The notes under the pieces: model-generated
Seen by the model: only the letters and a program-made list of their open reading frames with translations
What the model was told of the DNA's origin: nothing
Database searches by the model: none
NCBI GenBank assembly: GCA_017311315.1
Contig: CM029640.1
Coordinates: forward strand, 29,565,917-29,629,916
Source of the DNA: Dendrocalamus latiflorus
Lineage: Eukaryota > Streptophyta > Magnoliopsida > Poales > Poaceae
Direction: 5' to 3'
Length of the DNA: 64,000 nucleotides
Translations under genes and position numbers: made by a program
In this document: in pieces, positions 22,718-33,810 of the stretch
How positions within the stretch are numbered: the stretch's first letter is position 1
Layout: the number at the start of each line of letters is the position of its first letter

Positions 22718-24790
22718 ATGGCATCCGAGAGGTATGTGAATCGTCCTCCCATGCTCGATGGTACTGATTTTGCTTTTTGAAAGTGTCGGATGCAAGCTTA
22801 CATTGAAGCTCAAGGTAGTGATGTTTGCAATAAAGTTGCTACACCATATGAGGTTCCTGCTGCTGTTACTAATTTAAATAAAGCAGATGTTGATTTAAAT
22901 GCTCAAGCTCGTAACTTGTTATTTTAAGGGATTTCTCGCAAAGAGTTTGATCGTGTAGCTCATATTAATTTTGCTCACATAATATGGAAAACTCTTTGTA
23001 ATTATCATGACAGAACTACTAAAATCAAGAAAGTGCATAAAAATCTTTATCAAAAAGAATATTCTGATTTTGCTATGAAGCCTGGTGAATCCATTGATGA
23101 TCTCTTTGCTCGTTTGAGAAAATATTGAGTGATTTGCACGGTGTTAATGTTATTCCTGCTGATGAAGATAATGCAACTAAAATGTTGAGATCTTTAGGTT
23201 CTGAGTGGTTGATGGTTGTCACAACTATTAATCAAACCATCGATCTAGATATTTTAACCATGGATGATCTTTATTCTAGATTGAAAACCTATGAGATGGA
23301 AGCTTTGCCTTTCAAGATTGATAAATCTTCACCTTTAGCACTTGTGACTAACCCTGTGCAGGCTGCTTTGTTGAGTGCTTTATCTTGTGTTGCTTTGTCT
23401 GCCTTGTTTTCTTTTTCAGAGGAACAGTTCGAGCAGCTTCCTGAAGAGGACTTGGCATTGATATCCTCATGAGCATACAAGGCACTCAACAATGCGAGGA
23501 TGAGGAAGCGAGGTGGTGTGTCAGGTCTGATCAGATACTATGAGTGTGGCGAGCCAGACCACATTAAGATGGATTCCCTCAAACCGAGGAGCAAGGAGGC
23601 TAAGGATGACAAGGCTCAAACTCGTTGCACTCAATTCAAGATTGACCCAAGCAAAAAAAGCATAACTATCATAGGGCAGTCAACAAATTACTTGCAGCAC
23701 TTGAGGAGATTAATTTGAGTGATGTTGATTCTGCGAGCGACGATGAGGACAGAGGCAAGAAGGCAAAGGAGGAGGACTTCACAGAGATGTGTTTTATGGC
23801 TAACAGTGAGGAGCTTAGTGATGATGATCTTTACAGTGATCCTAATGAGGTAAAACCTTCATATACTGATTTATCTCGTGCTGTGCTTAGATTGATAGAA
23901 GAGCTCAAAAAGTATGAAAAGAAAATTAAAAATCATGATTTTGTTGTTGAGAGATTAAATTCTGAAAGTAACAAACTTAGAGCTTCTATACCTGATGATG
24001 AATCTTGTGAGTCTTGCCAAGTTTTACATACTGAGTTAGAGACTGTTAGAACATTTAATGCAAGTTGGCTCAATTTAGTGATGTAACTGCTAAACTTGGT
24101 GAGTTAAGATTGGCACATGACTCTTGTGATGGAAAGCTAAAACTTGCTAATGATGAAATTGAAAAGCTTAAGTCTAGTTCTTTTGCTCAATCTAAAGCTT
24201 ACTCTAAGTGTGATTTGCTTCAGGCTAGGCTTAATTCTTCTCATGAGTCAATCCAACAAATGCTCTATCATGAGACTCTTTCTTGCTCAAATTGTCCTAA
24301 GCTTAATACTGAAATAAAAGCTTTGACTAGACAACTCAATGATTTTGCTGAAAAGAAAAGGTTAGCTTAGTCTACTGCTTCTAAAGGTCTTGTAAATGAT
24401 TCTATTAAGTGCACAACCTGTCCTACATTGGTTGAAGAGAATGAGTATCTAAAGAACACTTTAGAGAGGTTCTCGTGTAAAAAGAATTTGAACATGATTC
24501 TAGATCAATCAAAAACAAGTGTAAAGAAACATGGTCTCGGATTTAATTTTATTGAGCATGCCAAAAATAATCCTTCAAAGGTTATTAAGCTTCTTGAGCC
24601 TGGGAAAATTGAAGTAGAATCTGAACCTGAACAAATTATATTTAAATCTGCTAGTGTTGCGAAGGAATTCTCTACCAAAGTGGGTGTTGTGAAGTCAACA
24701 GATAAGTATCAATGCACTCATTGTGGTAGAAGTGGTCATGTGGTTTAGTTTTGTTTTCGGAAAGCAAAGAAGGAGAAGAAAGACAAGCTG
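22718..24790 (+). pseudogene. Copia-type gag, degraded
   Basis: Translation from the ATG at 22718 gives a copia-like gag start (MASERYVNRPPMLDGTDF), soon broken by in-frame stops and a frameshift near 23125. Open segments continue at 23125-23472, 23500-23718, 23715-24086, 24065-24370 and 24428-24748. They encode a gag central domain, a cysteine-poor knuckle (YYECGEPDH near 23540), a long hydrophilic region likely to form coiled coil, and a second knuckle (YQCTHCGRSGHVV near 24708). The length and coiled coil suggest a SIRE-like gag. It would form the particle coat if intact. It is clearly non-functional here. Confidence 0.8.
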
Positions 24791-24959
24791 AAAAAACGTT
24801 CCCAAGTGGAGATTGTGCAAGCTCCCAACTGTCGACTTGCCCCCTCTAATCAGTCTTCTGCAGGTTTAAGAGCATGCTATCTCTTTGCACGCGATGATCA
24901 TCGTCTGCAGGTCACTGTGGTTCTGCTCCCTCTAATTTGTTCTCTGTAGCTCTGGGTAA

Positions 24960-25545
24960 TTCAACAATTGAACCTAGTCGTAAAGGTCAGTCAACGGTCA
25001 GACCAGTCATTGCACAATATTTAGACTGCCGTGTGGTCGGGCGCTTAGTGGTCAAACGTCCCACGATCAGACCAGCCTGCCGCGCTATTGAGCATCCTGT
25101 GGTCGGACATTCCACGACCAGATCAGGCTATCGACCAGTTGCTCTTCGTGGTCGGACTAGCGTGGTCAAACGAAATTATCGGTCATTTGGTCACTGGAGT
25201 CAATCAAGGTACTCAGGAGATTTTTGACCGGCTGTCTCTGCTCGTTTAGACCAATTGGGAGTTAGACTGGCCTTCGTCCATGGTCGTAATAGAGTGATCA
25301 GGCCAGAGTTCAGATCAACTTCTTTCCATGGTCGTTACAGCGTGGCGAACCAAAGTTACAACCAGCTGTACAGAGACTAGAGTTTCGACCAGCTATACAT
25401 GGGCGTTACAACGTGGCCGAACCAGATTTACGACCAGATGTACAAACGTGCGCTGGTGGGTTACGACCAGTCACACAGAGACGCTTAGACAGGTCAGCCA
25501 ACAGACTGGTTCCTCAACGGTAGTCAGACCAGAATTTGACAAAGA
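24960..25545 (+). repeat. GTGGTC-rich non-coding segment of the gag-only element
   Basis: Irregular repeats of GTGGTCGGAC, GACCAG and GGTCAGACCAG motifs occur where pol would begin in a complete element. A matching segment begins the truncated copy at 51.75 kb. No domain is encoded. The same core word in reverse (GACCAC) dominates the LTR array. Confidence 0.6.
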
Positions 25546-26960
25546 CTAAATCTTCATTGAATTTTTATCATTGCCTACTGCTGACCCTCTTTGTCGAGTA
25601 TCACAGTGGTGAATTCCTAAAACTTACTTGACTAACCTGAGCACTGTGAGACCGACATCTACTGTGATTTAAGACCAGTGAACATGGGGTGGAGAACCTG
25701 TACATGATGTGGTTCTAGTCTTTTGCACCATTGCTTGATTGGAACACTGGATGGTTCTTCACCTACTCTGGGAGTTTCCATGAGACTTCACTTTTAGGTT
25801 AGATCATGTGGAAATATAATATTATTTTACAAGTGGTCTTTTTCAAGTGCTCTGTACTCCTTTCGGTTTCTTGATTTCTCTCAAAGCTTTTTGCTTCTTC
25901 TCAATTTGCTCTTTTTCTGAGTAAGATGGGATTACTCTGAGGGGGAGTATGTCGTTTGAAGTGGTGTCAAGAGCTTTATTTATTATACCTGCCATATAAT
26001 TCACCAAGATTGAGCCATTGAAGTCAAATGAGTAGTAGAGCTAGTTTTATTATGACCACAACTAGTTTTAATTAATCCGCTATACTTGAATTAAAACATG
26101 ACTTGGCATAAGTCTTTGACTAGAGTGATTATTGATAGTACTTTGTGATGTTCAGCTAAAAAGATTAGCTTGATTGTGAATTTTATTTTAAATCTTGGCT
26201 TTGAGGCTTGTATGTTTCATATCACAATCTTTTTATGCTCACTCAAGATGGCATGTTTTCATATAAAAAAAGAGAGAAAATTCTACAAGTGGTATCAAGT
26301 GAGAATTGAGAAAAACAAGATTGAAAAGATGTATGCTTCAAGCATGCCATGGTTAAACAAAGGAAAAGAAGTATGCTTCAAGCATACCACCATTCAAACA
26401 GAAGTTTGCTTCAAAGATAGCATTATGAAAAGAAGTATGCTGCAAGCATGCCACATGTCTAAAACTCTAGTGTGATGCAATAGATTGTTTATGAGACTGA
26501 TAGCCCATCTAGATTTAATATTTGCTTTTTAGGCTTTGACTTTTCGTTATGATATCTCATTGTACTCTTTACAATTAGTTTAGTAATTCATGAGATGCCT
26601 GTCATTGATCTAAATTGTCTAATTGTGCTAAAAGACTAGTTTTCAATCTAGCTATATGATATATAACTTTATATAATCTAGAAAGCTCTACTCACACTAA
26701 TGGCTTCGTCAAGATATGAATACAAATTGACTTGTATAATCTTCAAAGCTGCATGATCGTTTCTCTCATTGCTCCTTCTTAGAATTGTTATCTCTCTGAA
26801 AGTTTCTTGATGATTACATTGCTAAAGGGGGAGAAATTGAAGTCAGGGGAGAGATATTTGGAGAGACTTTGATTTATTTTGCTGAAACTTGCACTCAATT
26901 TTCTTCTCTTTCAAAACACAAAAATCATTTGGAAATTTTCAAAATTTTGTCAATGTATTT
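25546..26960 (+). other. Non-coding 3' internal region of the gag-only element
   Basis: It has no pol homology in any frame. It contains 'AAGTATGCTTCAAGCATGCCA' type repeats (about 26327-26455), which recur at 52.65-52.80 kb in the truncated copy. It aligns with 51.9-53.4 kb over its whole length, so it is a true part of the family. Confidence 0.65.
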
Positions 26961-26974
26961 ATCAAGAGGGAGAT
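26961..26974 (+). other. Polypurine tract of the gag-only element
   Basis: ATCAAGAGGGAGAT lies directly before the 3' LTR, where plus-strand synthesis would be primed. The truncated copy has a matching tract just before 53414. Confidence 0.65.
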
Positions 26975-27130
26975 TGTTAGACCATGTGGATGGTCGTTAA
27001 TTAAGATATAATGAATAATTGACATTTGATTTGCCTTGGTTTTTGTGTTTGTGAAAGACTTGGTCGTTTGCTATTGAAGTCTTTGTCTTTGAGTGGTTGT
27101 GTGCAGCTTGAGTGATTTCAATCTTCAGAC

Positions 27131-27580
27131 TTCAGCTTACGATCACGTTCAACTTACGACCATGGCATGCTACAACCACGTTGAGCTTATGATCACGGCA
27201 TGCCACGACCGTGTTCAGCTTACGACCACGGCATGCTACGACCATGTTCAGCTTACGACCACGGCAAGCTATGACCATGTTTAACTTATGACCACGGCAT
27301 GCTACGACCATGTTTAGCTTACGACCACGGCATGCTATGATCACGTTCAGCTTACGACCATGGCATGCTACGACCACATTCAGCTTACGACCACGTCATG
27401 CTACGACCATGTTCAGCTTACGACCACAGCATACTACGACCATGCTCAGCTTACAACCATGGCATGCTACGACCATGTTCAGCTTACGACCACGTTCAGC
27501 TTACGACCACGGCATGCTACGACCATGTTCAGCTTACGACCACAGCATGTTACGACCATGACATGCTATGACCACGGCAG
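27131..27580 (+). repeat. 33-bp tandem array in the 3' LTR (~13 units)
   Basis: Same unit as in the 5' LTR, but nearly twice as many copies. Individual units differ mainly by C/T and A/G changes at CG sites (CGACCACGG versus TGACCATGG), as expected for methylated sequence. Confidence 0.85.
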
Positions 27581-28930
27581 CTTTCAACCATGTCTGGCTT
27601 CGACCACGGCAATACGACTTCGATCATTTGACCACGGCAGTACGACTTCGATCTTACGACCATGACAGGTAATCATAGCTACAATACTCTTTCATGGTCG
27701 TAGATTCAGTACTCGATAGTCGTAGACTTTACTGGTCGTACTCAATAGTCGAAGGTTCTACTAGTCGATAGTCTCAGGCTTTGCGGTCGATGGTTGTAGG
27801 TTCTGCAGACTGCTTCCATGGTTGTAGATTTTGCAAACTACGTGCATAGTCGTAGGTTTTACAGACTACGTTCATGGTCGTAGATCTTGCAGCCTGCTTC
27901 CATGGTTGTAGGTTTTGTAGACTGCTTTTATGGTCGTGGACTTGGCAGTCTTGTCGATACTCGTAGACTTACCAATTTGTTGTTCTGCCTTCAGTTGTCG
28001 GAGGCTTAGCGATCGGTTGCCATAGGCTTCACAGTCGGTACTTGAAGACTTTCATGGTCGATACGAGTGCTTCACTCTTGTGATCTTCGAGTACGTCAAG
28101 TACTTGTGTTGGGCCAGTGGTTGACTGGTCGGTGTGTGGTGGTCGTTGATGATTGATCGCTGCTTGAGGTACTTGTAGTCGGTACTCGATAGTCGTATGG
28201 TTTTTGAGTACTTGTGGGTTACGAGTACTTTGAGGTAGCAATAGACTTAGCGATAGTCGTAAACATTCTGAGGCATGGTCGTATTGGGTGGTCGGAACAT
28301 CTGTTTCAGTTAGCAATAGTTTGTGCGGTCATAAACGAGCTGGTTCATGGTCGTAGGAGGTTTGGATCTTGTCTGGGGATGGACAAGGATGTGTTTTTGC
28401 TAATGTGTGTTGCCAGGAGCTGGTTTCTTTGGTCTTTGCATGTGCAGGTGGGCATGGAGGTGGCCATGGTCGGTGATGAGGAGAACCGGGATTAGGAGGG
28501 GGTAATCTGAGGTCCAGGCGATCGGGAGGTCACGCAAGGTGGTCGTGCTCATGTTGGAGCACATGGAGGTCAAAGGTGGATGCTGCGTGAAGGCGTGGAG
28601 ATGGCTATGGTCGGTGATGAGAAGGACTGGGACTAAGAGGGGGTAATTTGAGGTCCAGATGGTCAGGTGGTCACGCGAGGTGATCGGGCTCACGCGAGAG
28701 CACTTGGTGATGATGCACGATGGAGATACATGAGAGGATATCCTGGAGGCTTTGTCGTGTGTGTGTCGTGTGGGTTGTGGATGGAGTCCATGACTTGTAC
28801 GAGTTGGTTAAAATCCGTGTTAGGAAGGGTTTTGTGTCCCTTGATTTGAGGAAGAGATAGGATTACCTGTCCAGGTGGTTAGGGACACGGTTTTGAGGTG
28901 ATCGGTTTAATTACGTCTTATGCGCTGGCC

Positions 28931-28938
28931 TATAAAAG
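28931..28938 (+). promoter_or_regulatory. TATA box in the 3' LTR
   Basis: TATAAAAG preceded by GGCC. The same GCCTATAAAAG context occurs at 54808 in the LTR of the truncated family member, which supports a conserved promoter. It is absent from the 5' LTR because of the internal deletion. Confidence 0.7.
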
Positions 28939-29596
28939 AAAAGGAAGTTATAGGCTAGCACACTGGTTTTAGGGCTTTTGTGAAGAAGGTTTTTAGGGGT
29001 GCCGTGAGGTGCTTTGTAGCCAAGAACTTGCTGATGAAATAATATATCAGATTCTTTCATCTCCGATGACTTCCAGAGCATTGCTCTTTTTCCTCTGTTT
29101 TCTGCGCTCTATGTTGTCTTCGGCGTGTACCTGTCCGTTCGGGCGGTGGTCGAATGACTAGAGACTTCAGGCGGAAGGAGGATACGACCACATGCGGCGT
29201 TGTCGTGCAGAGAGATCAGAACAAGTAGGCGATCGATTTGAGATCTTGCAAAGTGATCGGAACGATCAGGCGACTGATCTGAGATCGTGCCGAGCAATCG
29301 GAGCAAGTCGGCGGTTGATCCGAGCATCGTAGGCGAGCGGTCGTAAGTGAGCAGCCAGAGTGAGCAATCGTAACGTCTGGTCATGACGAGCAGTCGGGCG
29401 ACAGAGGCTTACGACCACGTACTGGCAAGCAGCTGCGGTTGGGACTTCCGCTCGGTAGCACGCTGCTGCAGTCGGTACTTCCGTTTGTGATCTAGATTGC
29501 TTTGTTTCTATTTCTCTGTGTTGTGTTTTGGTTTCAGATGATAAAAAACGGAGACAATTATTCACCCCCTCTCTGATTATACCATACGATCCTACA

Positions 29597-30919
29597 TACA
29601 TCGATTGTATGGATTTTGTAGCATGTGCTCTTTTGCAATAATAATCTGACAGTGTATCTGACTCAGTTGCCTACCGTGAGTATGTGACAGGAAGTGCTCT
29701 GCAAACTGTAAACATAAAGTAGTTGCAATGTATGTGTGAGAATTGAGAGGTTGAGTGTATATTTACGGTGACATCAGACCAAAATGTTGTTTAGCTGACG
29801 CTCTTTACTCAAGTACCAATTTCTCATTCCCATTGTAAATATCTACTTGGTCTGACCTTTTTTGCCTTTCTCTTGTGTTCTGTGACCATTCTCATTGCGA
29901 GCACACTCTCGTATGATTGCTTTGCTGTGAGTACTAACTAGCATTTCTCAAGGTCCAAGTGTCATCTGTCAAGATATATTAACATGCTGATGTGTGATGT
30001 CTGCACAAAAGACTATGCAGTGTTCATGCACCAAGCCTTGAATGCACCAAGCCCAAAGAAACTCAGGGACAAAAAAAGGTTTCTTTTGGTGTGGCATGCG
30101 TGCCAAGAACAACACTAATGCAAGAACTCACATCCTAACCGTGCAAAATCCCATATCATTTTTTGTGTTTGCATAAGCTTTTGGATTGGTTTGTTTTGTT
30201 TGATTGATTGTTCTGCCGTTAGTTTGCTGCAACAATTGGCATGGTTGCACAGGATGAAAACTGAAAACTCATGGAACCAAATGGAATCAGGGCATTATGC
30301 TCAATAGAGGCCAAAGATTGCTGCCATGTGGTATGATCATGTTGGAAGGCAGCATTGCTTCCCATTCAAGCAAGGCAGGAAGTACCTGCATCCTTATCTC
30401 TCATGGCCTCATGGGTGTGATTTTTTTAAAAAAAATTGTTCTTTGGTGGCAACTATTGTTAATTGTGCACCTTTTGCATGATTGCAGTTTTTATCATGAG
30501 CTAAATGTTAATACCTGATTGATCCTACCATTTTTCAACAAGTGCAAAAGAGTGACAGATTCTTTCTTCTTTGGAGGATGTAGTATTCCCAACCAATTAA
30601 AGCTTTTGGAACTGAATGGATCAAATTAGCTGGAATTCAGTAATACTTCGCTCGGTGGTAGTATCAGCAGGAGGAATCCCGCAGAGAGTAAAATTGTAAT
30701 CGAACAACGGTACTGTTTCCAGTCCAGGATTCCAGACCTATCAACCTCCTCCTGCTCTCGTTGCCATGGCTCCATCCATCTCTGTCTGGCTCGCTCCCTC
30801 CCTCTGGATCCTATCCTCTCTCTCCTTCCCTGGTGCTACCGCCGCCTCGCCGTGCCACTCCCTACCCTTATTGGCGCCACCTCCCCGCACCGCCACCTCC
30901 ACCCCCTCTTGCTCTCTCT
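29597..30919 (+). other. CLC downstream flank, no further gene seen
   Basis: It begins with the TACAT duplication and probably continues the original CLC 3' UTR (an AATAATAATC stretch near 29636). From about 29.7 to 30.72 kb there is unique-looking AT-rich DNA without a supported gene. 30720-30919 is a C-rich stretch with a short proline-rich open frame lacking any known domain. Confidence 0.4.
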
Positions 30920-33810
30920 TGTAACATCCCAAATTTGGGAAATATTGTAATTGTGAAAATTTTAAAATCTTTTATTGCATTTCGGTGTTATTCAAAATTT
31001 TTGACATTTATTTGAGAACCTTGTTTTGGTTTTGCCAAATTCAAATCCAATAATAAAAATGAAATCTGAGATCAAGAGCCAAAATGTTTGGAAACTATTT
31101 TGAGCAAAACTTGAAAATTTAAATTCAAACCGAAAAAGAATTTAAATAAAATTAAATAAGAGCAAAAGCAAGGCAATATTAGAATTTGCATCCAAATAAT
31201 TCAAGCCAAGAGTTCAAATTCGAATTCAAGTATCGAGTTCAAAATTCAAAAAGGAATTTCAAATAAAAAAATCTAAATTTCAAATTTGGCTAAAGCCTTT
31301 CTTCCCCTTTTTTGTTTTCTCTCTTTCTCCTTTCTTTCACTTCTAGCCGGCCCCACACTCTTCTCTCTCCTCCATTCCCTCCTTCCTCCTCCCTGCTTTG
31401 TCTCCAGCCTGAGCCGGCCCGCCCTCGGTGCTCCCGCCGCACCGCACGTGTGTAGTGCACTGCCTGTGCCCGCGCTGCACGCGCGCAGTGCCCCGCTACG
31501 TGCCTTGCACGCATCTCGCCATGCCGCCTAGCCTTGTCCCGCCTCTGTCGGTCGTGCCCATGCTCCAGTGTCGCGCCGCCCACTCCCGTGCTTGCACAGC
31601 AACGCCATAGCCCCCGAGCTATAAATAGCCCTAAGTGTTCCATTGCTCCTACCTTCTTCCCTCTTTTTCATCCCCGACCCGAGCCGCCCTTGTGCCCGCG
31701 CCGACCGTTGCCCGTCCCTCACCATTTTGATCACCTCAGTGAATCCCTCTCCAAGCCACTCGTGTCAAAATGTGTTCTCAGGTGTCTTCTTCCTCCCCTT
31801 CTGCTTAATTGAAGTTTCTTTCCCTGAACTCGCGTGGAACGCCATTCCTCTTCTGTTCCAGCCGAGCGTCGCCTCCACCGATGCCATCTTCTCCTCGGCG
31901 CCTCCCTTTTCAATTCCCTCCTCCTGGAGCACCCTCACGACGCCCTTGTCCTTCCCCAACCAGTGGAGGGAGCTCTCATTCGCCCCATCTCACTGCCACC
32001 GATGACCTACCCGCGCCGCCTTTGGCTTCTGTCGCTGGCTCACCTTGGCCACTCCCCCACTACCCTGATAACCCCGGTGAGTCCCCTGGGCCCTCCTAAT
32101 GCCCGTGTTCACTTCCTTCCTCTTCTCCTCCCCCTTCGCCACCGCTGTCCCCATTTGGCCTCGCCTCTAGTCACGACACGCAGTCACGCGCTTGCCATGG
32201 TGCCGCCTTGGTTGATGCGCCACCTCCCAGGGCCTCCTCGCCTCCCAGGCAACCCATTTTGCCACCCCATCCCCCCTCAAGCCAGCCCTCGCTGCCGCCG
32301 CCTCCCTCTGTCTCGTTTGACCTCCCTCCTCTATTTTCTTTGTTGTTCATTGCCCCCCTCTCTTCTTTTGACATATGGGCCCAACTAAATAAATGGATAG
32401 CTATGCATGTATCTATAGTGACCTTTTAGCATGTGGCCAAAATTTGAATTTCCATTTCTAAGGAATACTCAAATAGATAATTTGTTGAAATATGATTTAT
32501 AAATAAAAATAAGAATAAAATGGAATTATGGAAATTAGAATAGGGATTTATGCAAAATTAAATTATTTGAAGATTAAATCTTGGTAATTTGCATGCCATC
32601 AATCTTTTTAGCAAAATTAATTATCATATAAGAATAATTAGCATAAAATTTAAGCCATGTAGAAATGATAAATATTATCTATACGTCTATAAAAATCATG
32701 AGGCCCTTTTTCAAGCAATGCTTAAATAATTAGGGTGAATCATTTAAATCTTAAGTCTATAATATTTATCTGGAAATACTAAGATCTAAATTAAAGAATA
32801 TCTTGTATATGATTAAGAATTTCTCAATCATAATTAAGAGGGTCATTAATATTCATCTCAAATCCAATTGCTAGTTAGAGAGATTGATGATACTTATAAC
32901 CTTGTGTAAATAACAATTAAGTTAAAGAAAAGGTAATCAACCAATATGCCTTTGCCTCTTAAATTAAAATGCAATTTAAATTAGAAGCCTTGATAAAATA
33001 CAATCTTGCCTCAATAACAATTGCTTATCTTTATCTCTGGATTTAAAATTACCAATGGTAAGTAAGAATAATTAATGTAACAATAATTCAAGGCACAACT
33101 TTAAGAGGGAACTCTGGTAAAATATGAACTTCAGGATTAACTCAACAAGTTAAAGTTATACTCTTCGCATATTTAGCACACACCCAAATCTCTAAATGTT
33201 AACACTCATCAAATAATGCCCAGTGTTATTTTAGACTCTCATATTTACCATAAGTCTAACCTAACTCTTGGAACTTCCTTAATAAATATAAAATAATAAA
33301 AGAAACTACTAATTAAAGATTGAGCATTAGTATCTTGCAATCGGCTATGACCTACCATCTTCGAACCTGAAGCGGAATATTCTTGTGAATGCCTCTTCAA
33401 CATCGATCCTTCTTCTATATTTTCCCGGTAGAGTTTCTTCGACATTGATCATTTCGCTCAAATTTTGTTTGACATTGTCAAGCTTCCCACAATTCGCTAA
33501 ATCTCCTCTGATATCCTCAATTATAGCAAAACTTAAAAAAGCCCAATTGAATTTATTTGGACTTTCGAATGTTATTTGTATTTCGATCATTTACCGCGTA
33601 ATTAAAATGTGAGGTTTTGAAGAAGTGACAAGTTTGAGTGGGATCAAGATTCAGATCAAGACAAAGACCAAGAATTTCAAGATTATTGACTGAGAAGGCT
33701 TTGAGTAAAGATCAAGGCCACAGTAAATTGAGTGATGCAAGTCATTATTTTGATCATATCTCACCTACCTTTTGAATGCAAATTACTTTATTTAAAAATA
33801 TCAAAGTGTG
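30920..33810 (+). repeat. Ty3/gypsy chromovirus-type LTR, plus orientation
   Basis: It starts TGTAACATCCCAAATTTGGG, the typical beginning of Tekay/Del-like LTRs in grasses. A GC-rich promoter part with TATA box (31620) follows, then a long AT-rich tail containing phrases such as TGATCATATCTCACCTACC near 33755. No internal region follows, so it is a solo or truncated LTR. Its right end is obscured by the next repeat at 33811. Confidence 0.6.
31620..31627 (+). promoter_or_regulatory. TATA box of the gypsy LTR
   Basis: TATAAATA within GAGCTATAAATAGCCC, about 700 bp into the LTR, followed by a C/T-rich segment. This is the expected promoter position for such LTRs. The proline-rich open frames nearby are composition artefacts. 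Confidence 0.55.

Larger units (their letters stand above)
21005..29596 (+). mobile_element. Non-autonomous copia-like LTR retrotransposon, gag only
   Basis: Both LTRs begin TGTTAGACCATGTGGATG and end ATCCTACA, and the whole is flanked by an exact 5-bp duplication TACAT (21000-21004 and 29597-29601). The internal region (22696-26974) holds a primer binding site, a decayed gag with zinc-knuckle remnants, about 2 kb without any recognisable protease, integrase or reverse transcriptase, and a purine-rich tract. This fits the class of gag-carrying but pol-less elements, which must depend on pol proteins supplied in trans. It lies immediately downstream of the CLC stop codon in the same orientation. 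Confidence 0.88.
26975..29596 (+). repeat. 3' LTR of the gag-only element (2622 bp)
   Basis: Same ends as the 5' LTR, but it retains the segment deleted there, including the TATA box at 28931. It also carries a longer 33-bp array (27131-27580, ~13 units). The promoter-bearing region lies 0.66 kb from the LTR end, so it could drive transcription outward into 29.6 kb and beyond. Confidence 0.88.

Noticed and set aside
22333..22752. 139-codon minus-strand frame in the 5' LTR
   Set aside because: Antisense of non-coding LTR with internal repeats, and no recognisable protein.
27093..27665. Long overlapping open frames on both strands (repeated HATTMFSLRP and ACRGRKLNM segments)
   Set aside because: They are produced by the 33-bp tandem array, whose length is a multiple of three. 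Nothing suggests translation.
31286..32429. Proline/serine-rich open frames up to 184 codons
   Set aside because: GC-rich LTR promoter and leader sequence following a TATA box. No known domain, and overlapping frames exist on both strands.
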